Shown one piece after another: positions 24,682-32,474 of a DNA stretch of 40,251 nucleotides. Position 1 is the stretch's first letter. The number at the start of each line of letters is the position of its first letter. A program made the position numbers and the translations under genes. This DNA comes from Nocardiopsis sp. JB363 (GTDB taxonomy: Bacteria; Actinomycetota; Actinomycetes; Streptosporangiales; Streptosporangiaceae), in NCBI RefSeq assembly GCF_900143625.1, contig NZ_FRFF01000105.1, forward strand, positions 1 through 40,251. The letters run 5' to 3'. The notes below the pieces were generated by a model that did no database searches, was not told the origin of the DNA, and saw only the letters and a program-made list of their open reading frames with translations.

Positions 24682-25167
24682 ATGGCCACGACGACACCCG
24701 CCATCTTGCGGGCCGTCCCCCTCGCGCTCATCCTCACCGTCCCCACCGACAGCGACCCGCTGGACATCGCTCAGGAAGCGGCCGACGCCATCCGCGACCT
24801 GCACCGAGACCAGAGCGGCGAGCGGTATGCGGCCAGCGCGGAGTTCGCCGTCCCCGACACCCAGCCCGATGAGTTCGAGGTGATGGTTTCCGGTGCCAAG
24901 GTGCAGACCGGTCACCGGCTCCTGTTCCTGGCCGGACTCTTGTGGGCCTGCCGGGACTGGGACCCTGAGGGCGTGGAGAGCGCCGCGGCCATGGTGGATG
25001 CCCGCCACGCGGTGGCCCGTCTGTGCGCTCAGCGGTGGCCCCAGGCCGACCCACCATTCGGGCTGCCCGTCGACCTTCGCACGGTCCAACTCGCCGCCCT
25101 ACCCGGACGAACCGCCCGCACCGTGGCCCCGGCCGCCGAGGTCGTCCCGCCCTTCTCCCTGAACTGA
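24682..25167 (+). CDS. Unknown protein, 161 aa
   Basis: From ATG 24682, with GAAGGAG ahead of it, 161 aa. It starts with a strand-rich part (LRAVPLALILTVPTDSDPLD) followed by helices (IAQEAADAIRDLHRDQSG, GHRLLFLAGLLWACRDWDPE). The one hydrophobic stretch looks like a buried helix rather than a membrane anchor. No family is recognised. It is separated from the operon above by a terminator, so it probably has its own promoter in 24503-24680. Confidence 0.65.
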   Translation: MATTTPAILRAVPLALILTVPTDSDPLDIAQEAADAIRDLHRDQSGERYAASAEFAVPDTQPDEFEVMVSGAKVQTGHRLLFLAGLLWACRDWDPEGVESAAAMVDARHAVARLCAQRWPQADPPFGLPVDLRTVQLAALPGRTARTVAPAAEVVPPFSLN

Positions 25168-25170
25168 CCA

Positions 25171-25191
25171 CCAGAGGCCGGTCAGCTCTGG
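25171..25191. terminator. Weak hairpin between convergent genes
   Basis: CCAGAG / CTCTGG with a nine-base loop, at the meeting point of the genes ending at 25167 (plus) and 25182 (minus). It is short, so its role as a terminator is tentative. Confidence 0.35.
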
Positions 25192-25484
25192 TTGTCGCGC
25201 CACCCCGCGCACACCTTGCCGCGCAGATCATCGTGCTTGACCGGGAGGAAAGCCTGGGTGACCTTCACCCACTGATGACAGGCCAGGCACTTCATCTTGC
25301 CGTTGCGCCGCTGGTTGGCCACGGTCTTGGTGTGGTGGTCGGGAATGGTCCCGTTGTCGGGTGAGGACCCACGGCACTCCTTGAGCCGGTACCCCCAGGA
25401 CCAGAACGACACCTGGTTGATGTAGTGCTTCTTACGCAAGCCGTCCTTGCGCTTACCGATCTTGCGATCGCAAAACGGGCACAT
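25182..25484 (-). CDS. Small zinc-ribbon-like protein
   Basis: A 100-aa protein from ATG 25484, with AGGAGGAACCC directly upstream. Cysteine pairs are CPFC (residues 2-5) and CLAC (near 66-69), with further single cysteines near 38 and 92 and a histidine (CHQW). These could form a rubredoxin-like or HNH-like zinc site. The protein is basic (GKRKDGLRKKHYIN) and has PDHHTKTVANQRR in the middle, slightly like an HNH core, so a small nuclease or nucleic-acid-binding protein is possible. No firm family assignment. Confidence 0.6.
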   Translation of the reverse strand: MCPFCDRKIGKRKDGLRKKHYINQVSFWSWGYRLKECRGSSPDNGTIPDHHTKTVANQRRNGKMKCLACHQWVKVTQAFLPVKHDDLRGKVCAGWRDNQS

Positions 25485-25500
25485 CCTGGGTTCCTCCTGG

Positions 25501-25599
25501 TCAGTCGTTGAGCATGGCCAGCAGCAGCACGCCGCAGAAGAGGAAGAACGCCGTGGCCGGCCAGGAGGAGAACTGGCCCTTGAAATTACGCGCGGTCAC
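25501..25599 (-). CDS. Tiny single-span membrane protein, 32 aa
   Basis: GTG 25599 follows GGAG by five bases; the 32-aa product begins TARNFKGQFSSWPATAFFLF and has one hydrophobic helix (about residues 14-29, ATAFFLFCGVLLLAML) with a basic N-terminus. The stop at 25501 lies 16 bases before the start of the zinc-ribbon gene on the same strand, so the two are probably co-transcribed. A good ribosome site and a clean membrane helix support a real small protein. Confidence 0.5.
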   Translation of the reverse strand: MTARNFKGQFSSWPATAFFLFCGVLLLAMLND

Positions 25600-26065
25600 A
25601 CAAACTCCAGGGGTAGGGGGAGACCTCCTTTGGATACCACCGGCCGGTGACAGTCCGCAGCCGGTGACCACAACAGGTCACCGCCAAACCAGACGCCTCC
25701 GGCGGGGGCCTCAGGAATCCAGGATGGGGAGGGGAACCTGCGCGGGTGCGGGTTCGCTGGGGCTGAGGTCGGGTGGGGTCCCCATCCCCTCACCCATCGG
25801 CGGTCAAGACCAGCACACCGGCACCAGGGAGTCATCCCCTACCGGGTACCGCGCGGCTGCGGCTTTCGCTCCTTCGTCGCTCCACCCGGTCCACCCGGCA
25901 CCCTCCCGGGGACAAGCCCGAGCAAGCTCGGGTGACACCCCGGCCCCGGCGCGCTCGCACTGCGTGCGCCGAAGGATGACGGGATGGGACCCCACCACCC
26001 CCGCGTGTGTGCGGGAAACCCGCTCAGGGGAGGTGCCCGCCTACGAAGCCGAACCCCGCGAGTGG
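25600..26065. other. Non-coding stretch with short hairpins
   Basis: No reading frame here has a convincing start or codon pattern. It contains a C- and G-rich 25730-25830 part, a CCCGAG/CTCGGG hairpin near 25917-25932 and a GCGCTCGCAC/GTGCGC stem near 25950-25971. It separates two minus-strand genes. It may hold the promoter for the tiny membrane and zinc-ribbon genes, or an origin or single-strand feature; I cannot choose. Confidence 0.4.
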
Positions 26066-26587
26066 CTACGCAGCGCCGTACTGGAGGAGAGTCGTCGCCA
26101 ACTCCTGCTTCAGAGCCTCCGCCCGGGAGATCCCGGAGCGGCGCATGAGTTGCCAAAGCAGGTCATCATCAGGCACAGGAGCCAAAGGTGCTTCGGTGAC
26201 GAACTCGCCCGCCAACTCGGGTTCGAAGACCTGGTCCTCGAAGACACGGCCCATCCGTCCGCTCTCCAACAGCAGGACGGAACTGGGGACGAGCTGGGAG
26301 GTGGGGGTGCGGCAGGCAGCTCCGGAGGCCAACGTCCAGCACCGTTCACGGCGCACCACCTTGAAGCGCCTGCGCTCGCTGGTGTAGCCACCGATCAATA
26401 GGGCCCGGGACACCTGCACGAACTCCTCCGAACGGGGAGCCCGCTCGGACAGACGCTCGGTAGCCTCCCGCACCAACCCCCGGATCTCGGCTTCTTCCTG
26501 CCTCTCCTGTTCCTGGTGAGACCGTGCCATCTGTGCTTGCTGTTCCTGCCGGGCCTTGGCCGCGTTCACCGCGTCATCGAGACTCAT
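26066..26587 (-). CDS. Unknown protein with N-terminal coiled coil
   Basis: Taken from ATG 26587 (GTG 26593 is an alternative), 173 aa. Residues 1-50 are a glutamine/glutamate coiled coil (AKARQEQQAQMARSHQEQER). Residues 55-115 have strand-rich sequence (RALLIGGYTSERRRFKVVRR, SSVLLLESGRMGRVFE). The C-terminal part is acidic, with a final helix (ISRAEALKQELATTLLQYG). No family is recognised. It is 47 bases downstream of the tyrosine recombinase stop on the same strand and may share its transcript. Confidence 0.65.
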   Translation of the reverse strand: MSLDDAVNAAKARQEQQAQMARSHQEQERQEEAEIRGLVREATERLSERAPRSEEFVQVSRALLIGGYTSERRRFKVVRRERCWTLASGAACRTPTSQLVPSSVLLLESGRMGRVFEDQVFEPELAGEFVTEAPLAPVPDDDLLWQLMRRSGISRAEALKQELATTLLQYGAA

Positions 26588-26634
26588 GGCCACAGCGTAG
26601 AACCGCCATCACCCTGTGCACAGGGCTTCCGGAA

Positions 26635-27579
26635 TCACCGAGCCCCGCGCCGGGCCGCCGGGTCCCGTTCGGCCTGCCACGCCCCGAGCCGTTCGGCGCT
26701 GATCCGGGCGTACTTGGCCACCGAGGACACCGAGGTGTGGCCGGAGTAGGCCATCAGTATTGGCACCTGCGCCCCGTCTTCGGCCGCGTGGGTGAGCGCC
26801 GAGTGCCGTAGCTGGTGGAGCGTCGACCCGCCCGAGGCCACCACGAACAACTCCTCCGCCCGCCGATAGGACAGGCGCCCGCGGCCCTCCGGGGACAGGT
26901 CCTGCCCCGGCACCTGACCGAGCGCCTGCCCTTTGGCCCGCCGGTCGGTGACGAACACCGGTCCCCGAGCGCGGCCGCCGAGTAGCCGAGGCAGCAGCCG
27001 CGCCGTTGGCGTCTGCCAGGTGATGGTGTCGACGGCGCCGCCCTTACGCCGCACCCGCGCCCGCCGGTTGGCGAGGTCGAGGTCTTCGACGTCCAGGGCC
27101 AGGACCTCGCTGGCCCGCGCCGCCGATTCGTACAGCAGCCGCCACAACACCCGCTCGCGCAGCGCGACGCCCTCGCGGCCGAGCAGCTCCTGGACCACGG
27201 CGCGCGACAGCGCCCGGGTGCGATCCGGAGGCACCGAACGGGAGGTGAGTCGCCGCAACGGATCATCTTCGAGCCAGCCCTGCTTGGCCCACCAGGCCCG
27301 CGCCGAGCCCAGCGCCCGCAACCGGGCGTTGACGGTGTTCGCCGACGCGCTCCCCCAACGGTCGGCGAACCAGGACGCGACCCGGTCCGCGGCCTGCTCG
27401 CCCTCCAAGACGTCGAGGGAGGAGTCCGCGCCGAACTCGGCGAGCAGCGCGTCGAGCGCGGTCCGGTAGGCCCGCGCGGTGTTGGCGTTGGCGATCCCGT
27501 CGAGGAACGCATCCGACGCCGAGCGCAGGGTGCGCACCGGTGCCCGTTCGACGGCGGGCATCTTCAAGACGTTGTCCAC
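26635..27579 (-). CDS. Tyrosine recombinase (XerC/XerD-like)
   Basis: A 314-aa protein from ATG 27579. The N-terminal SAM-like core-binding domain covers residues 15-110 (AFLDGIANANTARAYRTALD). Catalytic residues of the C-terminal domain are visible: arginine in YESAARASEVLAL, lysine in VRRKGG, H-x-x-R in HQLRHSALTH, histidine in YSGHTSVSSVAKY, and the nucleophilic tyrosine in that last motif. The length and domain order are typical of Xer-type enzymes. A dif-like 11-5-11 inverted site and a third half-site lie directly upstream (27595-27688). The enzyme probably resolves plasmid multimers or mediates integration at that site. Confidence 0.92.
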   Translation of the reverse strand: MDNVLKMPAVERAPVRTLRSASDAFLDGIANANTARAYRTALDALLAEFGADSSLDVLEGEQAADRVASWFADRWGSASANTVNARLRALGSARAWWAKQGWLEDDPLRRLTSRSVPPDRTRALSRAVVQELLGREGVALRERVLWRLLYESAARASEVLALDVEDLDLANRRARVRRKGGAVDTITWQTPTARLLPRLLGGRARGPVFVTDRRAKGQALGQVPGQDLSPEGRGRLSYRRAEELFVVASGGSTLHQLRHSALTHAAEDGAQVPILMAYSGHTSVSSVAKYARISAERLGAWQAERDPAARRGAR

Positions 27580-27594
27580 GGCCCCGACCCCTTA

Positions 27595-27688
27595 TCGCAG
27601 ATAATCACCGGGCGTCGCCCCCGCCGGCCGGAGGCGTCCTCCCAGGTCGCTGTCCAGGCTATCGCGGATAATCGACCATTATCCGCGA
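27595..27688. other. Candidate recombination site (dif-like) upstream of the tyrosine recombinase
   Basis: TCGCGGATAAT (27662-27672), spacer CGACC, and its exact inverse ATTATCCGCGA (27678-27688) form an 11-5-11 site of the size used by Xer recombinases. A third copy with one mismatch, TCGCAGATAAT, is at 27595-27605, 16 bases before the recombinase start. The nearest copies overlap the recombinase promoter, so binding may also repress it. Confidence 0.65.
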
Positions 27689-27702
27689 CAGGCTTGCCAG
27701 GG

Positions 27703-27745
27703 TGTACGAAGTGGCGTACATTCAAGGTGTACGAAAGTTCATACA
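27703..27745. promoter_or_regulatory. Tandem operator TGTACG-N6-CGTACA before the HTH-Nudix gene
   Basis: TGTACG/CGTACA is perfect at 27703-27720 and has one mismatch at 27728-27745. The copies are 25 bp apart, ending just before AAGGAG (27747-27752). The position over the start region suggests a repressor site, possibly for the helix-turn-helix protein encoded downstream. Confidence 0.65.
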
Positions 27746-27757
27746 CAAGGAGTTGTG

Positions 27758-28789
27758 ATGGAGTCCTACACCGACCGCGCCCTCGCCCAATCCCCCGAGA
27801 CCAACAGGCTCTCCCCCGACGAGCGCGAGTTCCTGCGCCGCGACGCCTTCGGCCTGGAAAGCACCACCGCCGACCTCATCTACGCCCTGATCGCCATCCG
27901 CACCGGAGACTGGGACGAGCGCGACACCACCGACTTCGGCGACCACACCGTCCTCGGAGCGGGACAGCGCCAGCTCATGCAGACCGCCCTGCACTCCGCC
28001 GACACCCTCCTGCCCCGCATCGAGGCACTGCGGGCCTGGGCCCTGCACGGCCTGCGCACCCACCACGACGCCTCCCACGCCGAGATCGCCACCATGCTCG
28101 GTGTGGCCCGCTCCACCGCCCAGTCCCGCTGGAACCAGATCGAGAAGCGGCGCCCCGACCTGTGGGACTGGGCCCGCGGCATCGAGGAGAACTCGAACGT
28201 GTGCGACACCGAGTCGGTCGGCATCATCGTCGAGTACGCAGACGGCGACATCCTGATCGCCGACCGCACCATCACCCCCTGGGGCGCCGCCTGCCCGGCC
28301 GGCCACGCCGAAGGCCACGGACACCCCGCGCCGAAGCCCGGAGTGCCGGACCAGCCCGCCCACCGCGCGGCCGCAGTCGGCGAACTGGTCGAAGAGGTGG
28401 GCCTCCGCGCCAGGCCCGAAGACCTGGAACTGGTCGCCCACGGCTGGCGCGACAACCGGTGCGGCCGCGAGCTGCGCCCCGGAGCCCCCGAGGGGCACTG
28501 GTGGAACATCTACCGCACCCGGCTGTGGACCGGCGACGTGCAGGTGGCCCCCGACGAGGTCACCAACGCCCGCCGCGTCACCCCCGAGCAGCTCCAGGAA
28601 CTGGTCAAGCGCACCATCGACTTCGCCCACGGCCGCATCACCGAGGCTGAGTTCCGGGCACGGCCCGGGGTCGAGCCGGTGTGGGTGCGCTGGCTCAGGG
28701 ACGCCGGATACGCGCGCGTGGCCAACCCCGACCTGGCTGCCGTCGAGATCCTGGCCGCCACGCCCCCCGCCACCGTCACGGAGGCCTGA
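27758..28789 (+). CDS. Helix-turn-helix / Nudix fusion protein
   Basis: ATG 27758 is chosen because AAGGAG ends five bases before it; GTG 27755 is too close. The protein is 343 aa. Residues 75-130 include a helix-turn-helix (SHAEIATMLGVARSTAQSRW). Residues 150-270 look like a Nudix domain: strands ESVGIIVEYADGDILIADRT, then a Nudix-box-like AAAVGELVEEVGLRA preceded by GHAEGHGHP, with E-E in the metal-binding position. This resembles regulators such as NrtR, but with the order HTH then Nudix. It may bind or cleave a nucleotide derivative and repress its own promoter. A membrane protein gene begins at the base after its stop. Confidence 0.75.
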   Translation: MESYTDRALAQSPETNRLSPDEREFLRRDAFGLESTTADLIYALIAIRTGDWDERDTTDFGDHTVLGAGQRQLMQTALHSADTLLPRIEALRAWALHGLRTHHDASHAEIATMLGVARSTAQSRWNQIEKRRPDLWDWARGIEENSNVCDTESVGIIVEYADGDILIADRTITPWGAACPAGHAEGHGHPAPKPGVPDQPAHRAAAVGELVEEVGLRARPEDLELVAHGWRDNRCGRELRPGAPEGHWWNIYRTRLWTGDVQVAPDEVTNARRVTPEQLQELVKRTIDFAHGRITEAEFRARPGVEPVWVRWLRDAGYARVANPDLAAVEILAATPPATVTEA

Positions 28790-29221
28790 ATGCTGTACGT
28801 GCTCCCCCTCATACTCGGAACGGCCCTGGCTGCTCTGGCCGCCTGGTGGGTGGTACGCGCCACCACCCGCCGCGACGGAGCCTCCGGAGCCGATCCCCTA
28901 CTCGCCTTCTACGACCTTCGCCGCCAGGCCCGCGCGGAGGGCGACGCCACCACGGCCTACGCAGCACGGTCCGCCGAGGCCTTGGCCGCCGCAGCGGGGA
29001 TCCTGCCGATCCCCGGCATCGCCGGCACAGTGCGCACCTGGCTGGCCAGTCCGAACCTGGACCACCCCCGCCGGCTCCTCGCCCACCAGGGCACCGAAGT
29101 CGCCGATGGCCACGTGCAGGTGCTCGCCGACCTGGCCGGCCACCCACAGCGCGCGCAGATCACCCGGCTGATTCAGGACGCTCTGGACCGAGCAGAAGCG
29201 CCGAAGAGAACACGGCATTGA
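28790..29221 (+). CDS. Membrane-anchored small protein
   Basis: A 143-aa protein whose ATG (28790) directly follows the stop of the HTH-Nudix gene, so the two are coupled. Residues 2-25 (YVLPLILGTALAALAAWWVV) form a signal-anchor helix. The basic RATTRR after it indicates a cytosolic C-terminal domain. That domain is alanine-rich and helical (AAYAARSAEALAAAAG-like composition). No family is recognised. It may localise the Nudix regulator at the membrane. A bidirectional terminator follows. Confidence 0.65.
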   Translation: MLYVLPLILGTALAALAAWWVVRATTRRDGASGADPLLAFYDLRRQARAEGDATTAYAARSAEALAAAAGILPIPGIAGTVRTWLASPNLDHPRRLLAHQGTEVADGHVQVLADLAGHPQRAQITRLIQDALDRAEAPKRTRH

Positions 29222-29232
29222 GCCGACACGCC

Positions 29233-29265
29233 AAAGGGCCCACCCGTTCAACGGGTGGGCCCTTT
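29233..29265. terminator. Bidirectional terminator
   Basis: AAAGGGCCCACCCGTT and its complement (29233-29248 with 29250-29265), a perfect 16-bp stem flanked by A and T runs, ending in TTTCTCT on the plus strand. Confidence 0.85.
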
Positions 29266-29277
29266 CTCTGTGGACGC

Positions 29278-29502
29278 TCAGTCGGTACTGGGCAGACGCC
29301 GAAGACGGGACGCCCCGACTACATCCACAGGACCAGCGGAGGCGCGAACCGAACGGGAACCGCCCCAGTGCGCCAACCCCCCACCGAAGGGAGCCCGGGA
29401 CAACGCGGCCGCGATCCCCGACCGGGACCCACCGCCCCGCCGACTCGGCTGGGACGTGGCGTCCTGCTCCACGTCCCCGCTGCTGACAGCCCTGATCTCC
29501 AT
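29278..29502 (-). CDS. Doubtful small gene, 74 aa
   Basis: A minus-strand frame from ATG 29502 ends 13 bases before a terminator that also works in this direction. The product is basic and low-complexity (QPSRRGGGSRSGIAAALSRA), with only moderate third-position GC and a weak ribosome site. The terminator placement is the main argument for it. Otherwise the stretch 29266-29620 holds nothing I can support. Confidence 0.25.
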   Translation of the reverse strand: MEIRAVSSGDVEQDATSQPSRRGGGSRSGIAAALSRAPFGGGLAHWGGSRSVRASAGPVDVVGASRLRRLPSTD

Positions 29503-29624
29503 GGGTTCATTCTCGCGCAGGGATCCGTTTTCGACCGGAATCTGACGTTCACTCGATAGGTCCACCCGTTTGGGGTTGGAGGAGCGTAGAAAAAAGTTGG
29601 CCGAATTCGGCCCCGGCTCCGCGT

Positions 29625-29656
29625 ATTGCATGCAATGGCCTGTCCCGTCTGACAGG
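29625..29656. promoter_or_regulatory. Palindromes upstream of small RHH-like gene
   Basis: ATTGCATGCAAT (29625-29636) is a perfect 12-bp palindrome. CCTGTC/GACAGG (29639-29644 with 29651-29656) follows at once. They end nine bases before the start at 29666 and are probably operators for autoregulation. Confidence 0.6.
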
Positions 29657-29665
29657 ATGGTCACT

Positions 29666-29914
29666 ATGGCCACACGAGGAGTACGACGCACGCGCTCACA
29701 GGAACTCGTAAGTCATTCCTTCGTGCAGCTTCAGGCCAAGGTTCCGTCGACGGTGCGCAAGGAGTGGCAGCAGGCAGCAGCCGACAACAAGCTGAGCCTG
29801 TCTCGCTTCTTCGAGTCCTTCGTAGACGAAGCCGAGGCGCGAGGGCAGTCTCTCGGAGACCTTCTGGGAGAAGTGCTCCGCCAGAAGCCCGAATCTGGCC
29901 CTAGAAACACGTAG
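29666..29914 (+). CDS. Small CopG/RHH-like protein before the rep region
   Basis: From ATG 29666, with AGGA eight bases upstream, 82 aa. The N-terminus is basic (ATRGVRRTRSQELVSHS). VQLQAKVPSTVRKEWQQAAADNKLSLSRFFESFVDEAE fits a ribbon-helix-helix: a strand, a helix, a turn at NKLS and a second helix. It ends with a helix, SLGDLLGEVLRQK. It is 424 bases upstream of the rep gene in the same direction and has palindromes in its promoter, so it may be a copy-number repressor of rep or an autoregulator. The RHH assignment is by pattern only. Confidence 0.65.
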   Translation: MATRGVRRTRSQELVSHSFVQLQAKVPSTVRKEWQQAAADNKLSLSRFFESFVDEAEARGQSLGDLLGEVLRQKPESGPRNT

Positions 29915-29936
29915 AGCCCGGCGCCAACCGGGCTTC
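29914..29936 (+). terminator. Terminator after the small RHH-like gene
   Basis: AGCCCGG / CCGGGCT (29915-29921 with 29928-29934) followed by TCTCT. It overlaps the stop codon. Confidence 0.65.
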
Positions 29937-30338
29937 TCTACGTCATCTGGGTCCTACGAACTGGGCTACCAACCCGGCGAGGACCATCGCTTACAACTTC
30001 ATCACCTGAAATACCCCCGCCTTACCAGCGGGTCTGAGAAGATCACCGCTTTTGCCGAGCGGCCTTCTCACTGAGGAACTTCGCCTTGCCGGGCGAGGCC
30101 CTCAACCGAACGACCAACACCACACACACGAACAGCAGGAGGTGGTAGCCAGCTCGATCCCTAACTTCAGCGACGCCTTGCCCTGCGTGAGCAGGCCCTG
30201 AGGCGTCTTCAGCACCAATGCTTCGTACCGATTGGATACATCATACGTGATGCCCAACCGGTCAGCCGAGTACGCCCCGAAACTGGTACCGAGTCCGCAC
30301 AGCACACCGCGGCTCTGAGGCTGGCCGAAACCCCCGTA
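29937..30338. other. Non-coding region upstream of rep, candidate replication control or origin
   Basis: There is no supportable gene in these 400 bases. The rep frame is open back to 30165 but has no ATG, GTG or TTG before 30339. The local base composition is less GC-rich than the coding regions. It is a natural place for the rep promoter, an antisense control RNA or part of the origin; no clear iteron array was seen here. Confidence 0.4.
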
Positions 30339-32213
30339 GTGCACTCCCCCGAGTGGGATGAGCTGGTCCGTTGGATCGCTCCGCGCCGTGTCGTGCGTGT
30401 GGATCCGGACAGCTCCCACCGGTACGCCGATGCCGATGTGCGTCCTGTGGCCGAGGGCGAGCCCCAGGCCCCCTACGCCCTGCACCTGACCGACGACGCT
30501 CACCAGTTCCGGTTCGTCGTGTTCGACCTGGACAGCGGCCGCCACCCCGATGGGGTCGGCGCCGTCTGGCGCGACGCGGACCAGCTCTTGGAGCACCTGG
30601 AGGCCCAGGGCCTGGAGTACGTGGTGGCCGCCTCCGGCCCCGCAGGTGGGATCCACGTGTGGGTCCCGGTGTCGGCGAAGGAAGGGATGGAGGCCGGCGA
30701 CGTCGAGCGTCTGGCCCGCGCGGCCGCCCGGCACCTGCCCAGTCTGGACTTTGGGATGCTGTGCAACCCCGCTCGGGGCGCGGTGCGCCCCCCGGGCTCC
30801 CCGCACCGGGCCGGAGGCAGCTCCGAACTTCGGTGCCCCACCAGCCCCGAGGCCGCCCTGGCTGTGTTCCGCACCGGAGCCAACACCGCTGAGGCGTTCG
30901 AGCGCCTGGCCGTGGCCTTGGGCGTGGAAGACATGGAGCCCGAGCAAGCGGCGTCCGTCGAGGAGGTCACCGGCATCGACGAGCGGGCCATGCGCCTGCG
31001 AGGGCGGCGCCGCCCGATGCCGGACATGGTCCGCCACCTCCTGGGCGCGGAGTCCACCGATGCCTCCGCGCACCTGTTCTCCATCTTTAAGCGCCTGGCG
31101 TTGGCCCGCTGGTCCCGGGCCGAGGTGCGCGACCTGGTCGGAGTCGAGCCCGACGCCCGAGGGTTGGAACACCTGCGCACGGCCGCCCGCTCAGGCATGG
31201 GCCGGCGCCCGCGCCGTCCCGAGGAACGCGTCGCTCTGCTGGACCGGCAGTGGGAGCGCGCGGTGCGCTCGGCCGCCACCACGGCCCCCAGCACCGACAG
31301 GACCGAGCGGGACACCGCCCTGCCGCGCGCCCTGGCGGCGCAGGCCCTGGCCGCTGTGGCCGATCCGGTCTGGTGGAGTGGCCAGGCCGGCCAGTGCGAC
31401 CGGCGTGCCCTGTTGGCCGTGCACCTGGTCGCGCTCACCGCGTGCGTGGTCGAGGTCGACGTGGACGTGCGCCGTCTGGCCCAGACGGCCGGGATCAGCA
31501 AGTCCACGGCGGCCCAGGCGCTGAAGCGGCTCTGCTGGGACCGGCGCCTTGAGCGGACCGCAGAAGGCCAGGGGCAGAACTCCCACCGGTACCGTCTGCT
31601 CCCCATCGACCAGTGGGTTTTCCCTAGTGAGGGGGGTCGGACACAAGGGGAACCCACCCCAGGGGGTGTAACCCCCCAGGAGGGTTTTCTTCCTTCGAGG
31701 GAAGACCTGACCACCCGGCTTCGAGACCGTCTGGAGCAGGCCCAGCACGACGTGTGGGTGGAGCACTCCCCCACCCACCCTCGGGGCTTGGGCCGGCACG
31801 TGGAGCTGACCTACACCGCCCTGACGGAACTGAGCGCCCACCTTGACACTGTAGACCTCAAAACGCTCTCCGCCCGGACCGGGTACAGCACCGCCACCAC
31901 CGCCGCTCACCTGCGCGCCCTGGTCGAGCACCGCCTGATCGAGGCTCGTACCCTGCGCCCCCGTACACCGGCCGCCACGGCGATGAACCGGGTCGCCAAG
32001 CGCCTGGGCACCCGAGGCGTGGCCAAGAGCCGTGAGCGCCGCTACGCCGCCGAGCGCCTGGTCTTCGCGGCCTGGCAGGACGAGCTGGCCCGCAGGCGCA
32101 CACCCCTGGCCCTGCGCCACCGTCGGCGCCGCCGAGACCGCTACGCCACACGCCCGGACGGGTCGTTCGACCACGCCGCCCAGCTCACCCGCCACCTGGC
32201 CGCCGTCGCATGA
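30339..32213 (+). CDS. Replication initiator with primase-polymerase (AEP) domain and winged helices
   Basis: From GTG 30339 (no good ribosome site, the first start in frame), 624 aa. Residues 55-200 carry archaeo-eukaryotic primase motifs: FRFVVFDLD with the two metal aspartates (D63, D65), SGPAGGIHVWV with the conserved histidine (H106), and VRPPGSPHR. Two winged-helix-like segments follow: VRRLAQTAGISKSTAAQALK (about 370-390) and LSARTGYSTATTAAHLRALV (about 510-530). The end is very basic (RHRRRRRDRYATR). AEP-type Rep proteins occur on actinobacterial theta plasmids and prime replication at their origin. A C/G-rich repeated stretch in the gene (31636-31690, GGGGG/CCCCCC blocks) may be part of that origin. 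A terminator follows. Confidence 0.8.
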   Translation: MHSPEWDELVRWIAPRRVVRVDPDSSHRYADADVRPVAEGEPQAPYALHLTDDAHQFRFVVFDLDSGRHPDGVGAVWRDADQLLEHLEAQGLEYVVAASGPAGGIHVWVPVSAKEGMEAGDVERLARAAARHLPSLDFGMLCNPARGAVRPPGSPHRAGGSSELRCPTSPEAALAVFRTGANTAEAFERLAVALGVEDMEPEQAASVEEVTGIDERAMRLRGRRRPMPDMVRHLLGAESTDASAHLFSIFKRLALARWSRAEVRDLVGVEPDARGLEHLRTAARSGMGRRPRRPEERVALLDRQWERAVRSAATTAPSTDRTERDTALPRALAAQALAAVADPVWWSGQAGQCDRRALLAVHLVALTACVVEVDVDVRRLAQTAGISKSTAAQALKRLCWDRRLERTAEGQGQNSHRYRLLPIDQWVFPSEGGRTQGEPTPGGVTPQEGFLPSREDLTTRLRDRLEQAQHDVWVEHSPTHPRGLGRHVELTYTALTELSAHLDTVDLKTLSARTGYSTATTAAHLRALVEHRLIEARTLRPRTPAATAMNRVAKRLGTRGVAKSRERRYAAERLVFAAWQDELARRRTPLALRHRRRRRDRYATRPDGSFDHAAQLTRHLAAVA

Positions 32214-32443
32214 GCTTGTCCACCACCGTGGCCAACACGCTGACACGACCGTGCCCGACGCGGTAGGCTCCCCTTCCAGGACGTTCGCTCCACCCGGGGC
32301 AGTGTCCCGAGGAGCCCGCGGCCACCACATCGGCCCCCGGCACCCGAACACCACACGCGGTCACCACGACCATGAGCCGGCAGCCCGCCCGAGGCGCCAC
32401 CACAACCGAGCCGCCCGGGAGCACCAGAGAACAGGGCGCGGGC

Positions 32444-32469
32444 GCCGCCAGAGAGCGGCTTTTTCTTTT
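32444..32469 (+). terminator. Intrinsic terminator after rep
   Basis: GCCGC / GCGGC (32444-32448 with 32455-32459) followed directly by TTTTTCTTTT. It is one of the few with a proper T-run in this molecule. The gap 32214-32443 holds no gene I can support. Confidence 0.75.
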
Positions 32470-32474
32470 GGGCA

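Noticed and set aside
30102..31172. 356-codon minus-strand frame over the rep gene
   Set aside because: The plus-strand frame has primase and winged-helix motifs; the minus frame has none.
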